Shown here in pieces: positions 27,766 through 36,362 of a stretch of DNA of 64,000 nucleotides. The stretch lies in NCBI RefSeq assembly GCF_005862305.2, contig NZ_CP054022.1, positions 558,001 through 622,000 of the forward strand, in the 5' to 3' direction. The DNA comes from Rhizobium indicum (GTDB taxonomy: Bacteria; Pseudomonadota; Alphaproteobacteria; Rhizobiales; Rhizobiaceae). The translations under genes and the position numbers were made by a program. How positions within the stretch are numbered: position 1 is the stretch's first letter; each line of letters begins with the position of its first letter. The notes under the pieces are model-generated. The model made no database searches and had not been told where the DNA came from. It was given only the letters and a program-made list of their open reading frames with translations.

Positions 27766-28959
27766 TTAAATGACGGCGTCTTCGAGGAAGGGGCGCTGTG
27801 CTACTACCCGCTCGTAGCCGAATGGCGAAAGATCAAGGGTCTTGAAGCCGCCATAGGTAATCAGTTCCGAGAGACCCCGTCCCATCGCCGGCGACTGCTG
27901 GAGACCGTGCCCCGAGAAGCCGTTTGCGAACAGGAAATTGCCGACCTCGGTATGCGGTCCGAGGACGACATTGTGATCGAGGGTGCAATAGTCATAGTGG
28001 CCGGCCCAGGAGTTGACGACCTTGATTGCCTCGAATGCCGGAACCCGGTTCGCCATGATCGGCCAGATTTCCTCATCGAATTCGTCGTGCATGACATCGA
28101 AATCGTTGGGGTCTACCTCAGGGTCATGTTTGGGATAGGTGCCCATCAGGTAGAACTTGCCCTCGGGCCGGAAGAAGACGCCGGTAGGATCGATCGTCAG
28201 GCCCACTTTTCCTTCCAGAGGCGTGCGGCAATCGACGACGAACAGCGAGCGTCGGCGCGGCTCCACGGGAACGTCGAGCCCGGCCATCCCAGCGATTTTC
28301 TTGCCGTTGGTTCCTGATGTATTGACCATCGTGCCGCAGGCGATCGTCTGGCCGCTCTTCGTCGACACGGAAACGATGCGGTCTCCCTCTCTATTGACGG
28401 CAAAAACTTCGTCTTCGATGTATTCGACGCCGAGCGCGCGCGCTTTCTTGCGAAAGCCCTGCAGCAGACCGACGCTGTCGAACCAGCCCTCGCCCCGCTC
28501 GCCGGTGCTGCCGAGTGTCAGTCCTTCGAGGTTCAGCCAGGGAAACCGCCGGCCGAGACCATCAGGATCGAGCAGCGTGACTTCCGCGCCGCACGAGATC
28601 TGGGTTTCGTGATTGCGCCTGAGAACCTGATCGCCACGATCATCCTCGGCGAGGAACAGATAACCGGCCTCGTGAAAACCAATCTCGGGCGTGTCGTCGT
28701 CGACAGCCACGTTTTCCTTGAAGTTGCGGATGAACTCCGTCCCGAACTGCGAGACTTTGACATTGATCGCATTCGAGAACTGGTGGCGGATAGAGCTGGA
28801 AGACAGCGCCGTCGCCGATCGCTGATAGGTCCAGTCCTTCTCGATCACCAGGACCGATCCGTTGAAGTCGGGGTTGGTCGCCAGAAAATATGCCGTCGAA
28901 CTGCCGACCACTGCACCGCCGACGATCACCACGTCATAGGATGACTTGGAAGCTTGCAT
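27766..28959 (-). CDS. FAD-dependent oxidoreductase, D-amino-acid/sarcosine oxidase family
   Basis: This 397-residue DAO-superfamily flavoprotein has the dinucleotide motif VVIVGGAVVGSSTAYFL near residue 10 and a C-terminal FLFANGFSGHGLQQSPAMG segment that closes the FAD site. Members oxidise amino acids or N-methyl amino acids to imino acids. The neighbouring hydantoinase-like genes could supply such a substrate by opening a cyclic amide. A 22-bp gap separates it from the ThDP gene and 9 bp from the epimerase-like gene. Confidence 0.85.
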   Translation of the reverse strand: MQASKSSYDVVIVGGAVVGSSTAYFLATNPDFNGSVLVIEKDWTYQRSATALSSSSIRHQFSNAINVKVSQFGTEFIRNFKENVAVDDDTPEIGFHEAGYLFLAEDDRGDQVLRRNHETQISCGAEVTLLDPDGLGRRFPWLNLEGLTLGSTGERGEGWFDSVGLLQGFRKKARALGVEYIEDEVFAVNREGDRIVSVSTKSGQTIACGTMVNTSGTNGKKIAGMAGLDVPVEPRRRSLFVVDCRTPLEGKVGLTIDPTGVFFRPEGKFYLMGTYPKHDPEVDPNDFDVMHDEFDEEIWPIMANRVPAFEAIKVVNSWAGHYDYCTLDHNVVLGPHTEVGNFLFANGFSGHGLQQSPAMGRGLSELITYGGFKTLDLSPFGYERVVAQRPFLEDAVI

Positions 28960-28968
28960 CAGGGCGTC

Positions 28969-29781
28969 TCACTTTTTCTCGTCTTCATAGTGGCCGGCGG
29001 CGGCAAAGCTGCCGCCCTGGAAGCGCACCGCCGGATCGTTGGGATCGCCTTGTTTCGTCTTGCCGAAGACCTTGTCCGCATAATCGTCGGCGCTGTCTTC
29101 CGGCTTGTATCCAAGCGAAGCCGCCGTGCGGTTGTCCCAGAACGCCCGGCTGTTGTTGGACATGCCATAGGCGACCATGAAGCCGACGCGTTCGGCCGAC
29201 AGGCTCTTTTCGACGAGCTGGCGGCAATCGCGATAGGAAAGCCAGGTGATGAGGTGGCGCCGGTCCGTCGGCTCCGGGAAGGACGAGCCGATGCGCAGGC
29301 TCACGGTCTCGATCCCGAACTTGTCGAAATAGTAACGGCCGAGATTTTCGACGAAGGTCTTCGACACACCGTAGAGACTGTCGGGGCGGGTTGGAACGTT
29401 GCCGTCGATCGTCTCGGTACGTTCGTAAAAACCGATGGCGTGAACGGAGCTGGCATAGACGATGCGCTTGACGCCATGCTGCCGGGCCGCCTCATAGATG
29501 TTGTAGCTGCCGACGATGTTGGCGTTGAGGATGGTGTTCCAGGGGGCTTCCAGCCCTTGACCACCCATATGAATGATGGCGTCGCAGCCCTTCACAGCTT
29601 TCGAAACGGCGTCGAAGTCGGAAAGGTCCGCCGGAAAATCCTCCTCGTGCGGCTCGATGTTGTCGCAAGGCTTGCGTGCAGACAGCCTGAGGATCTTACC
29701 AAGCCTTGTTCCGGATTTGCGCAGCTGGGTTCCCAGAGCGCCGGCCGCGCCGGTCAGAAGCGTGCGCTGATAATCGGTCAT
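28969..29781 (-). CDS. NAD-dependent epimerase/dehydratase, uronate-dehydrogenase-like
   Basis: This 270-residue extended SDR has LLTGAAGALGTQLR at the N-terminus, YASSVHAIGFYERTETI with its Ser, and the catalytic LYGVSK pair. The pattern, including HMGGQGLEAPWNTILNANI and DPNDPAVRFQGGSF, closely follows bacterial uronate dehydrogenase (Udh), which oxidises uronic acids to aldarolactones. That activity does not obviously fit an amino-acid operon, so the family member here may have another hydroxy substrate. Confidence 0.75.
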   Translation of the reverse strand: MTDYQRTLLTGAAGALGTQLRKSGTRLGKILRLSARKPCDNIEPHEEDFPADLSDFDAVSKAVKGCDAIIHMGGQGLEAPWNTILNANIVGSYNIYEAARQHGVKRIVYASSVHAIGFYERTETIDGNVPTRPDSLYGVSKTFVENLGRYYFDKFGIETVSLRIGSSFPEPTDRRHLITWLSYRDCRQLVEKSLSAERVGFMVAYGMSNNSRAFWDNRTAASLGYKPEDSADDYADKVFGKTKQGDPNDPAVRFQGGSFAAAGHYEDEKK

Positions 29782-29793
29782 CGAATTTTCCCT

Positions 29794-31005
29794 TTAGCGA
29801 AGTTTGGCCAGTGCATCGGCGGTGCGCTCGATGGCAATGGCAAGATTGTCACGCGATGTCGCGAAGGAAAGGCGAATATAGGGTTCGACACCGAAAGCGG
29901 CGCCGGGAACGGTTGCGACCTTGCCTTCCCTCAGGAGATAGGAGGCCAGTTCCGTATCGTTGGAAATCCTGGCGCCGTCTGGCGCCGTCCTGCCGATATA
30001 GTGGGCGCATTTCGGAAAGAGATAAAACGCCCCTTCCGGAGCCCGGACATCAAGACCGGGTATCGCGCTGAAGCCCCTTGCGACCAGTTCGCCACGCGCC
30101 TTGTATTCGGCAACCGCCGTCCTGACGAAGTCCTGGGGACCGTTGAGCGCTGCGGCGGCCGCAAACTGGGTGATGGAGGACGGGCAGGTCGTGCTCTGGG
30201 ACTGAAGCTTGTTCAAGGCCCGGGTCAGTTCCCGCGGACCGGCCGCATAGCCGAGGCGCCATCCTGTCATGGCATAGGCCTTGGATACGCCGTTGATGAT
30301 GAGCGTGCGGTCCTTCAGCTCCGGGCACGCGACGACGAACGACGTGAAGGGCACGTCGCCGCAGACGATATGTTCGTAGATCTCATCCGACATGATCGCC
30401 ACGTGGGGGTGGCGCGCCAGCACCGCGCCAAGCGCTTTCAGTTCGTCCGCCGTATAGATCGCCCCCGTCGGGTTCGAGGGAGAATTGAACAGGAACCAAC
30501 GCGTCTTCGGCGTGATGGCTGCTTCCAGCCGCTCGGCTGTGATCTTGAAGGCGTCCTCGACACCGCAAGACACGGTTTTGGGAATGCCGCCATGCAGGAT
30601 GACGATGTCGGTATAGGAGACCCAGTAAGGCGCCGGCACGACCACTTCGTCGCCGGGCTCCAGCGTGGCCAGAAATGCATTGAAGAGTATCTGCTTGGCG
30701 CCGTTGCCGATGGAGATCTCATCCATGGCGTAGTCGAGGCCGTTCTCACGTTTGAACTTGGCGACGATCGCTTCGCGCAGCTCCACCAGGCCGTCCGGCG
30801 CAGTATAGCGGGTAAGCCCCTTGCGCATGGCCTCGATCGCCGCCTGAACGATATGATCCGGCGTCTCGAAATCAGGCTCGCCGAGCGAAAGGTCGACGAC
30901 ATGCTCTCCTTTGGCCCGCATCGCCTTGGCGGCGACCGATACCGCCATGGACGGTGAGGACTTGATCGTCGCAACGCGTGTACTTTCGAATGCAATCATA
31001 TTCAT
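29794..31005 (-). CDS. Class I/II aminotransferase (AspC-type fold)
   Basis: This PLP-dependent aminotransferase has 403 residues. It shows VVDLSLGEPDFETPDH at the N-terminus, the SPSNPTG cofactor motif, the Asp/Tyr motif MSDEIYEHI, and the Schiff-base Lys in INGVSKAYAMTGWRLGY near residue 237. The C-terminal Arg in YIRLSFATS binds the substrate carboxylate. It overlaps the hyuB stop by 4 bp. Amino-acid specificity is not readable from the sequence. Confidence 0.88.
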   Translation of the reverse strand: MNMIAFESTRVATIKSSPSMAVSVAAKAMRAKGEHVVDLSLGEPDFETPDHIVQAAIEAMRKGLTRYTAPDGLVELREAIVAKFKRENGLDYAMDEISIGNGAKQILFNAFLATLEPGDEVVVPAPYWVSYTDIVILHGGIPKTVSCGVEDAFKITAERLEAAITPKTRWFLFNSPSNPTGAIYTADELKALGAVLARHPHVAIMSDEIYEHIVCGDVPFTSFVVACPELKDRTLIINGVSKAYAMTGWRLGYAAGPRELTRALNKLQSQSTTCPSSITQFAAAAALNGPQDFVRTAVAEYKARGELVARGFSAIPGLDVRAPEGAFYLFPKCAHYIGRTAPDGARISNDTELASYLLREGKVATVPGAAFGVEPYIRLSFATSRDNLAIAIERTADALAKLR

Positions 31006-32669
31006 GCCTCGCCTCCCTTGGTCCGGCTCCTGCCGTAGGCTTCAGCCTGTTCCTCTGTGATGTATCCATGTTTCAGATCGTGCTCGATCGCGTCAGCCGG
31101 GCGGTGTGCCGGATCGCCGTAACCGCCGCCGCCCGGAAGCGACAGAACCAGGCGCCGGCCTTCCGGCACGAATTGCAGCCCCTTGCCCTTGAGAACCGTA
31201 CCGTCGTCGAGCGCAACTGCGCCGGCCGTGCCGCTCAGTCCGCCTTCGCGGCCACGCGCGGGGTGGCCAAGCCTGTCGAACATGGCGGAGAAGCGGAAGC
31301 TGAAGCCCTCGGCCGCTTCGATCTCGATCATCTGGCCGAGACCGCCGCGCTGCGCGCCGGCCCCTCCGGACCCCTCGCGCAATTCCTTGCGCCAGATGAT
31401 GACGGGACCGACATTCTCCGTCGCCTCGATCGGCATCGTGTGCACGCCGCTCGGAAAGGCAGTGGCGTTCAAGCCGTCGAGAGTGGCGCGGGCGCCGGTG
31501 CCGCCGGAATTGAACATCAGGATTTCCGCGCCCTTGCCGCCGATCTGATCGGAGACGGGGCGCACGCTCATATGCAGGTTCCAGAGCGCGCTCGCACCCT
31601 CAGCCGGGACCTGGCCTGGAAGCGCCTGATGCAGCGCGCCCAGCACGAGATCCGGGACGAAATGGCCGAGAACGTGGCGGACGGCGACCGGCGCCGGCCG
31701 TTTGGCATTGAGGATGCAGCCTTCCGGCGCCACCACCTCGAAGGGCTCAAGCGAGGCCGCATTGTTTGGAATTTCCGGCGCCACGACGCATTTGATGCCG
31801 TAGCAGGCATAGGCCTTGGCATAGACGAGCGGCACATTGATGCCGAACTTGCTCATGCCTGAGGTGCCGTCGAAATCGACCACGACGCCATCGGGGCCGA
31901 TGCTCAGCTTGGCGGCGAGATGCACCGGCTCGTCATAGCCGTCGAGGTCGAGGCTATAGTTCCAGGAGCCATGCGGAAGGTTTTTCAGCCGCTCCAGCGT
32001 TGCCTCGCGGCTATGCTTGAGGATGAAGCCGCCGATCGTCGACAGATCAGGAAGATTGAATTCCGTCAGCATGTCGACCAGCCGCCGCTGGCCCGTTTCG
32101 TTGCAGGCGGCGAGCGCATAGAAGTCGCCGACGACCTTGTCGTTTTCGCGAACATTGTTTCGGACGATATGGATGAGCGTCCGGTTCAGCTCGCCGCGCT
32201 CGAAGAATTTCATGATCGGAATGAAGATGCCCTCTTCATAGACTTCGCGGGCATCCGGGCCGAAACCGCGGCCGCCGACATCGACGACATGCGCGGTCGA
32301 GGCAAAATAACCGACCAGCTTGCCGTGATGGAAGGAGGGCGTGACGACGGTGATGTCGTGCAGGTGGCCGGTTCCCTTCCAGGGATCGTTGGTGATGTAG
32401 ACGTCGCCTTCGAAGATATTGTCCGGCCCGATATCGGCGATGAAATGCGCAACGGATTCCGCCATGGCATTGACGTGGCCGGGCGTGCCGGTAACCGCCT
32501 GTGCCAGCATGCGGCCTTCCAGGTCGAAGACGCCCGCCGACAGATCGCCTGCCTCGCGCACCGAGGTGGAGAAGGCCGTGCGGATCAGGGTCTGCGCCTG
32601 CTCCTCGACGACGGAGATCAGCCGGTTCCACATGACCTGCATATGGATATCGATCATGGATTGGTTCAC
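31002..32669 (-). CDS. hyuB: Hydantoinase B/5-oxoprolinase family subunit
   Basis: This is the B subunit of an ATP-dependent cyclic-amide hydrolase (N-methylhydantoinase or 5-oxoprolinase type). It has 555 residues from the GTG at 32669, which has GAGGA upstream. Family segments include LIRTAFSTSVREAGDLSAGVF, YITNDPWKGTGHLHDI near residue 95, DVGGRGFGPDA, and the C-terminal SGGAGAQRGGLGQMIE. The hyuA stop is 10 bp upstream and its own stop overlaps the aminotransferase start, so the three are coupled. The family also includes acetone-carboxylase-like proteins. Confidence 0.88.
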   Translation of the reverse strand: MNQSMIDIHMQVMWNRLISVVEEQAQTLIRTAFSTSVREAGDLSAGVFDLEGRMLAQAVTGTPGHVNAMAESVAHFIADIGPDNIFEGDVYITNDPWKGTGHLHDITVVTPSFHHGKLVGYFASTAHVVDVGGRGFGPDAREVYEEGIFIPIMKFFERGELNRTLIHIVRNNVRENDKVVGDFYALAACNETGQRRLVDMLTEFNLPDLSTIGGFILKHSREATLERLKNLPHGSWNYSLDLDGYDEPVHLAAKLSIGPDGVVVDFDGTSGMSKFGINVPLVYAKAYACYGIKCVVAPEIPNNAASLEPFEVVAPEGCILNAKRPAPVAVRHVLGHFVPDLVLGALHQALPGQVPAEGASALWNLHMSVRPVSDQIGGKGAEILMFNSGGTGARATLDGLNATAFPSGVHTMPIEATENVGPVIIWRKELREGSGGAGAQRGGLGQMIEIEAAEGFSFRFSAMFDRLGHPARGREGGLSGTAGAVALDDGTVLKGKGLQFVPEGRRLVLSLPGGGGYGDPAHRPADAIEHDLKHGYITEEQAEAYGRSRTKGGEA

Positions 32670-32679
32670 GTGACTATCC

Positions 32680-34761
32680 TCAGATCCGGGTTGCGAGAAG
32701 GCAGCCGTCGTGCTGAACGATGGCCTTGAAGGAGGAAGTGAGAACGGTTGAGGTCTCACGCTCGACGATGACGGCCGGGCCCTTGATCACGTCGCCAGGC
32801 TTCAGGGCGGTGCGCTCGTGAATGCCGGCTTCGAGATAGGCGCCTTGGGAAGCCTCGAACAGACGGCGGGTCTTGCCCGGCGGCACGACATTGCCTTCGG
32901 CGACGGAGGGGATGCGTTCGACCGGCGGCAGCGGCGAACTCGCCTTGACCGACCAGCTGACGATCTCGATATCGAGACCCTCGATGGCGCGGCCGAAGAA
33001 GCGCTCATATTCCCTTTCGAACAAGGCTGCGATCGTCTCGGCGCTCGCAGGGTCGAAATTGTCGTCGGCAAGCGGGACCGGGATATCCCAGCCCTGCCCG
33101 GCATAGCGCATGAACAGCGTGCGCTCGATCACCGGGGAGCCGGCGTCGAGCCCGCCTTCGACGAAGCCAAGCGCTTCGGCCTTCATCGCTTCCAGGAGGC
33201 GGTTGGCCTCCGCATATTCGAAATTCGACAGGTTGAAGACGGCGCTGCGGACGGATTCGTAGCCGAAGGGCGCCTTGAGGAAACCGATCGCCGAACCGAC
33301 GCCGGCGCCTGGCGGAACGAGGAAGGTCGAGATACCCATCTTTTCGCAGAGGCGTGCGGCATGCAGCGGCCCTGCGCCGCCGAAGGTGATCATGGTGAAA
33401 TCGGAAATGTTCTTGCCGTTCTCGACGGTGTGAACGCGGCCGGCATTGGCCATGTTCTCGTCAACCATTTCGCAGGCGCCGTAAGCGGAAGCTTCCGGAT
33501 CGAGACCGATGACCGAGCCGATATCGTCGCTCATCGCCTGGTGGCTCGCCTCGACGGAAAGCGGGATTGCGCCACCGGCGAAATTGGCAGGATCGAGCTT
33601 GCCGAGGATCAGGTCCGCATCGGTCACGGTGGGGTTCTTGCCGCCGCGCTGATAACAGGCCGGGCCGGGCTCCGAGGCCGCCGAATGCGGCCCGACGCGG
33701 ATCTGACGCATTGCGTCGACCGAAGCGATCGACCCGCCGCCGGCGCCAATTTCGACCATCTCGACGACCGGGATGGAAATCGGCATGCCTGATCCCTTGC
33801 GGAATCGATAGGTGCGCGCGACCTCGAAAGTCTTGGCCGTCTTCGGCACCTGGTTTTCGATCAGGCAGATCTTGGCGGTGGTGCCGCCCATGTCGAAGGA
33901 AAGAACCGTGTCGAGACCATATTGACGGGCGATGTCGGCCGCGAAGATCGCGCCGCCCGCCGGACCGGATTCGACCAGGCGGACCGGAAACTCGGAGGCG
34001 CTCTCGACCGAGACGATCCCGCCGCCGGAATGGATCATGAAGACCGGGCAGCCGACGCCGATCTCCTTCAGCGACACGACGAGACGGTCGAGATAGGATT
34101 TGATCGCCGGCTTGACATAGGCATTGGCGCAGACCGTGTTGAAGCGCTCGAATTCGCGCATCTGCGGAGAAACCTCCGACGAGATCGAAACGGAGAGGCC
34201 AGGAAGGCGCTTCAGGATCGCGTCGCGGACGGCGATCTCGTGGGCGCCATTGGCATAGGCATGGATGAAACCGATCGCGACACTTTCATAGCCGCCTGCC
34301 GCGACCTTCTCGACGACGGCTGCGACCGAAGCATCATCCAGATCAAGCAGAACCTTGCCCGTCGCATCGATACGCTCACGCACGACGAAGCGGTCGGCGC
34401 GCGCGATGAGAGCCGGCGGCAGGGAAATATTGAGATCATATTGTTCGAAACGGTTCTCAGTGCGCATCTCGAGCACATCGCGAAAACCTTCCGTCGTCAC
34501 GAAGGCGGTCTTGGCGCCGCGCCGCTCGATGAGTGCGTTGGTGGCAAGCGTCGTGCCATGGATGAGGATGCCGATCTCTGAAAGAGCGATGCCCGCCATG
34601 TCGGCAACGGTCTTCACACCCTTGAGGATCGCCCGCTCCGGCGCCGTATAGTCCGTCAGGATCTTCGTCGAGTGAAGCGCCCCATCGAGGTCGAGAGCGA
34701 TATCCGTAAAGGTGCCGCCGATATCGACGCCCACCCGGCAGTTTCGTGGCGTGCTGCTCAC
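32680..34761 (-). CDS. hyuA: Hydantoinase A/5-oxoprolinase family subunit
   Basis: This is the ATP-binding A subunit of the cyclic-amide hydrolase, 693 residues from the GTG at 34761. A longer frame from 34881 would start inside the promoter palindrome and is rejected. The N-terminal actin-like motif RVGVDIGGTFTDIALD, the LIHGTTLATNALIERRGAKT segment and the Hydantoinase_A block VLSFDMGGTTAKICLI are intact. HyuA/HyuB pairs use ATP to hydrolyse hydantoins, N-methylhydantoins or 5-oxoproline to open-chain amino acids, which would feed the aminotransferase and oxidase downstream. Confidence 0.88.
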   Translation of the reverse strand: MSSTPRNCRVGVDIGGTFTDIALDLDGALHSTKILTDYTAPERAILKGVKTVADMAGIALSEIGILIHGTTLATNALIERRGAKTAFVTTEGFRDVLEMRTENRFEQYDLNISLPPALIARADRFVVRERIDATGKVLLDLDDASVAAVVEKVAAGGYESVAIGFIHAYANGAHEIAVRDAILKRLPGLSVSISSEVSPQMREFERFNTVCANAYVKPAIKSYLDRLVVSLKEIGVGCPVFMIHSGGGIVSVESASEFPVRLVESGPAGGAIFAADIARQYGLDTVLSFDMGGTTAKICLIENQVPKTAKTFEVARTYRFRKGSGMPISIPVVEMVEIGAGGGSIASVDAMRQIRVGPHSAASEPGPACYQRGGKNPTVTDADLILGKLDPANFAGGAIPLSVEASHQAMSDDIGSVIGLDPEASAYGACEMVDENMANAGRVHTVENGKNISDFTMITFGGAGPLHAARLCEKMGISTFLVPPGAGVGSAIGFLKAPFGYESVRSAVFNLSNFEYAEANRLLEAMKAEALGFVEGGLDAGSPVIERTLFMRYAGQGWDIPVPLADDNFDPASAETIAALFEREYERFFGRAIEGLDIEIVSWSVKASSPLPPVERIPSVAEGNVVPPGKTRRLFEASQGAYLEAGIHERTALKPGDVIKGPAVIVERETSTVLTSSFKAIVQHDGCLLATRI

Positions 34762-34859
34762 CGTCTTGTTCCCCGCTTTCTTAACCTTCGAGACCGCGCT
34801 GCGCGGCCATGCATCCCGCCATTCTTCACTGTTGCAAACGACACTGCAACATTTCCGCT

Positions 34860-34900
34860 TGACGGTCTTCGTATATGTCACTTATCATATAAGTGTCAAT
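34860..34900. promoter_or_regulatory. Face-to-face divergent promoters sharing a perfect 17-bp operator palindrome
   Basis: CACTTATCATATAAGTG (34880-34896) is a perfect 7-3-7 palindrome in the 306-bp gap between hyuA and the Liv-type operon. On the plus strand TTGACG (34860-34865) and TATCAT (34884-34889) are 18 bp apart. On the minus strand TTGACA (34900-34895) and TATACG (34876-34871) are also 18 bp apart. A repressor bound here would block both promoters. The rest of the gap (34762-35067) shows no gene. The FCD-GntR regulator at 25 kb is the best candidate binder, by proximity and site type. Confidence 0.65.
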
Positions 34901-35067
34901 TAAGAAAAGGCCCGAAAGTCTCGAAACTCGCCCTTCTCGGCGTTTTCAACGAGAACGAATTACACAGCAAAAATAATAGCTTCGCCGAACGACGAAGCAT
35001 GAACGCGGACTTGAACCGCGTCGAGAACGACTAAAAATCGAATGGCTTCAACCAGAGGGAAAAACAC

Positions 35068-36183
35068 ATGAAATCCATCTCGACACTTCTTAGCGCCACC
35101 GCCGTCGCCTCCGTCCTGCTGTTTTCCAACGCATTGGCGGCCGACACGATCAAGATCGGCGTCGCCGGCCCCTATACCGGCGCCAATGCGACCTTTGGCG
35201 AGCAGGTGTTCAGCGGCGTGTCCGCCTACGTCACCGACGTCAATGCGTCGGGCGGCATCAATGGCAAGAAGATTGAACTGGTGAAGGGGGACGACGCCTG
35301 CGAACCGAAGCAAGCCGTTTCCGTCGCCAATCGTTTCGTCGACCAGGACAAGGTCCAGGCCGTGATCGGACATTTCTGCTCGTCCAACACGATTCCCGCT
35401 TCCGAAATCTACAATGATGCCGGCATACTCGAAATGACGCCATCCTCGACCAATCCGACCGTCACCGATCGCGGTTTCGACAATCTGTTCCGTGGCTGCG
35501 GCCGTGACGACCAGCAGGCCGTCGTTGCCGGCAGCTTCATTCTGGATACGCTGAAGCGGGACAAGATCGCCCTCATCCACGACAAGGACACCTATGGCCA
35601 GGGCTTGGTGGACGCCGTCAAGAAGACGATCGAAGCGCGCGGAATCAAGCCTGTGATGTACGAGGGCCTGACCCGCGGCGAACGCGACTTCAACGCGCTC
35701 GTCACCAAGATCAAGAGCTCCGGCGCCAACGCCGTTTACTTCGGCGGCCTCATCCCCGAAGGCGGTCCGCTGATCCGCCAGCTGAAGGAGCAGGGTGTCG
35801 ACGTGGTCGTCGTCAGCGGCGACGCCTTCGCCCAGACGGAACTCATCGCGGCAGCCGGCGGCGCGCAAAACCTGAAGAACGTCTATTATTCGGCAACGCC
35901 CGATCCGCTGGCCGATCCCTCGACGCAGGGCGTCCAGAACTCGCTGAAGAAAGCCAACATCACGCCGGCCAACTACGTGCTCTATGGCTATGCCAATGCG
36001 CAGGCCGTCATTGCCGCGCTGAAGGCCGGCGACGAGTTGAAGGCCCAGGCCGACTATCTTCGCAACAACACCGTCGATTCCGCCATCGGCAAGATCACCT
36101 GGGACGCCAAGGGCGACATCAAGGACTTCAAGTTCGTCTTCTACAACTTCGACGACAAGGGAACCCCTGTCTTGGTGAAGTAA
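35068..36183 (+). CDS. Branched-chain-amino-acid-type ABC substrate-binding protein (LivK family)
   Basis: This periplasmic receptor of a Liv/HAAT-type importer has 371 residues. A signal peptide (ISTLLSATAVASVLLFSNALA, cleavage near residue 25) precedes the mature start ADTIKIGVAGPYTGANATFG. The fold-typical segments GGINGKKIELVKGDDACEPK and VIGHFCSSNTIPASEIYNDA follow. The divergent hydantoinase operon suggests the ligand is its substrate (a cyclic amide, amino acid or related acid) rather than leucine. A rhizobial palindrome separates it from the permease genes. Confidence 0.88.
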   Translation: MKSISTLLSATAVASVLLFSNALAADTIKIGVAGPYTGANATFGEQVFSGVSAYVTDVNASGGINGKKIELVKGDDACEPKQAVSVANRFVDQDKVQAVIGHFCSSNTIPASEIYNDAGILEMTPSSTNPTVTDRGFDNLFRGCGRDDQQAVVAGSFILDTLKRDKIALIHDKDTYGQGLVDAVKKTIEARGIKPVMYEGLTRGERDFNALVTKIKSSGANAVYFGGLIPEGGPLIRQLKEQGVDVVVVSGDAFAQTELIAAAGGAQNLKNVYYSATPDPLADPSTQGVQNSLKKANITPANYVLYGYANAQAVIAALKAGDELKAQADYLRNNTVDSAIGKITWDAKGDIKDFKFVFYNFDDKGTPVLVK

Positions 36184-36270
36184 GGCATTTTGCCCGAGCC
36201 GGCCGGACCTGAAGCTTGTCACGGAAAACTGTGCAGCGGTTTTGCGGTAACGACATGCGGAAAACTAAGG

Positions 36271-36318
36271 ACCTAAAGCGCGACCAGAGACTCTGAAAGA
36301 TCGCGACGCGCTTTAGGT
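36271..36318. repeat. Rhizobial palindromic repeat between receptor and permease genes
   Basis: ACCTAAAGCGCG (36271-36282) pairs perfectly with CGCGCTTTAGGT (36307-36318) around a 24-nt centre. Palindromes with this CTAAAGCGCG arm recur in rhizobial intergenic DNA. Its position after the receptor gene suggests it protects the receptor mRNA or attenuates read-through into the permease genes. Confidence 0.6.
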
Positions 36319-36362
36319 TCGGCCGGCTTATCCATCCCCGAAAACCATAAGAGGGGTTCACC

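Noticed and set aside
28954..30957. 667-codon plus-strand frame opposite the epimerase and aminotransferase genes
   Set aside because: Antisense shadow; the opposite strand carries clear PLP and Rossmann motifs.
34762..34881. Upstream extension of the hyuA frame to 34881
   Set aside because: It would begin inside the promoter palindrome and the extra residues (CCSVVCNSEEW...) do not belong to the family; GTG 34761 gives the normal start.
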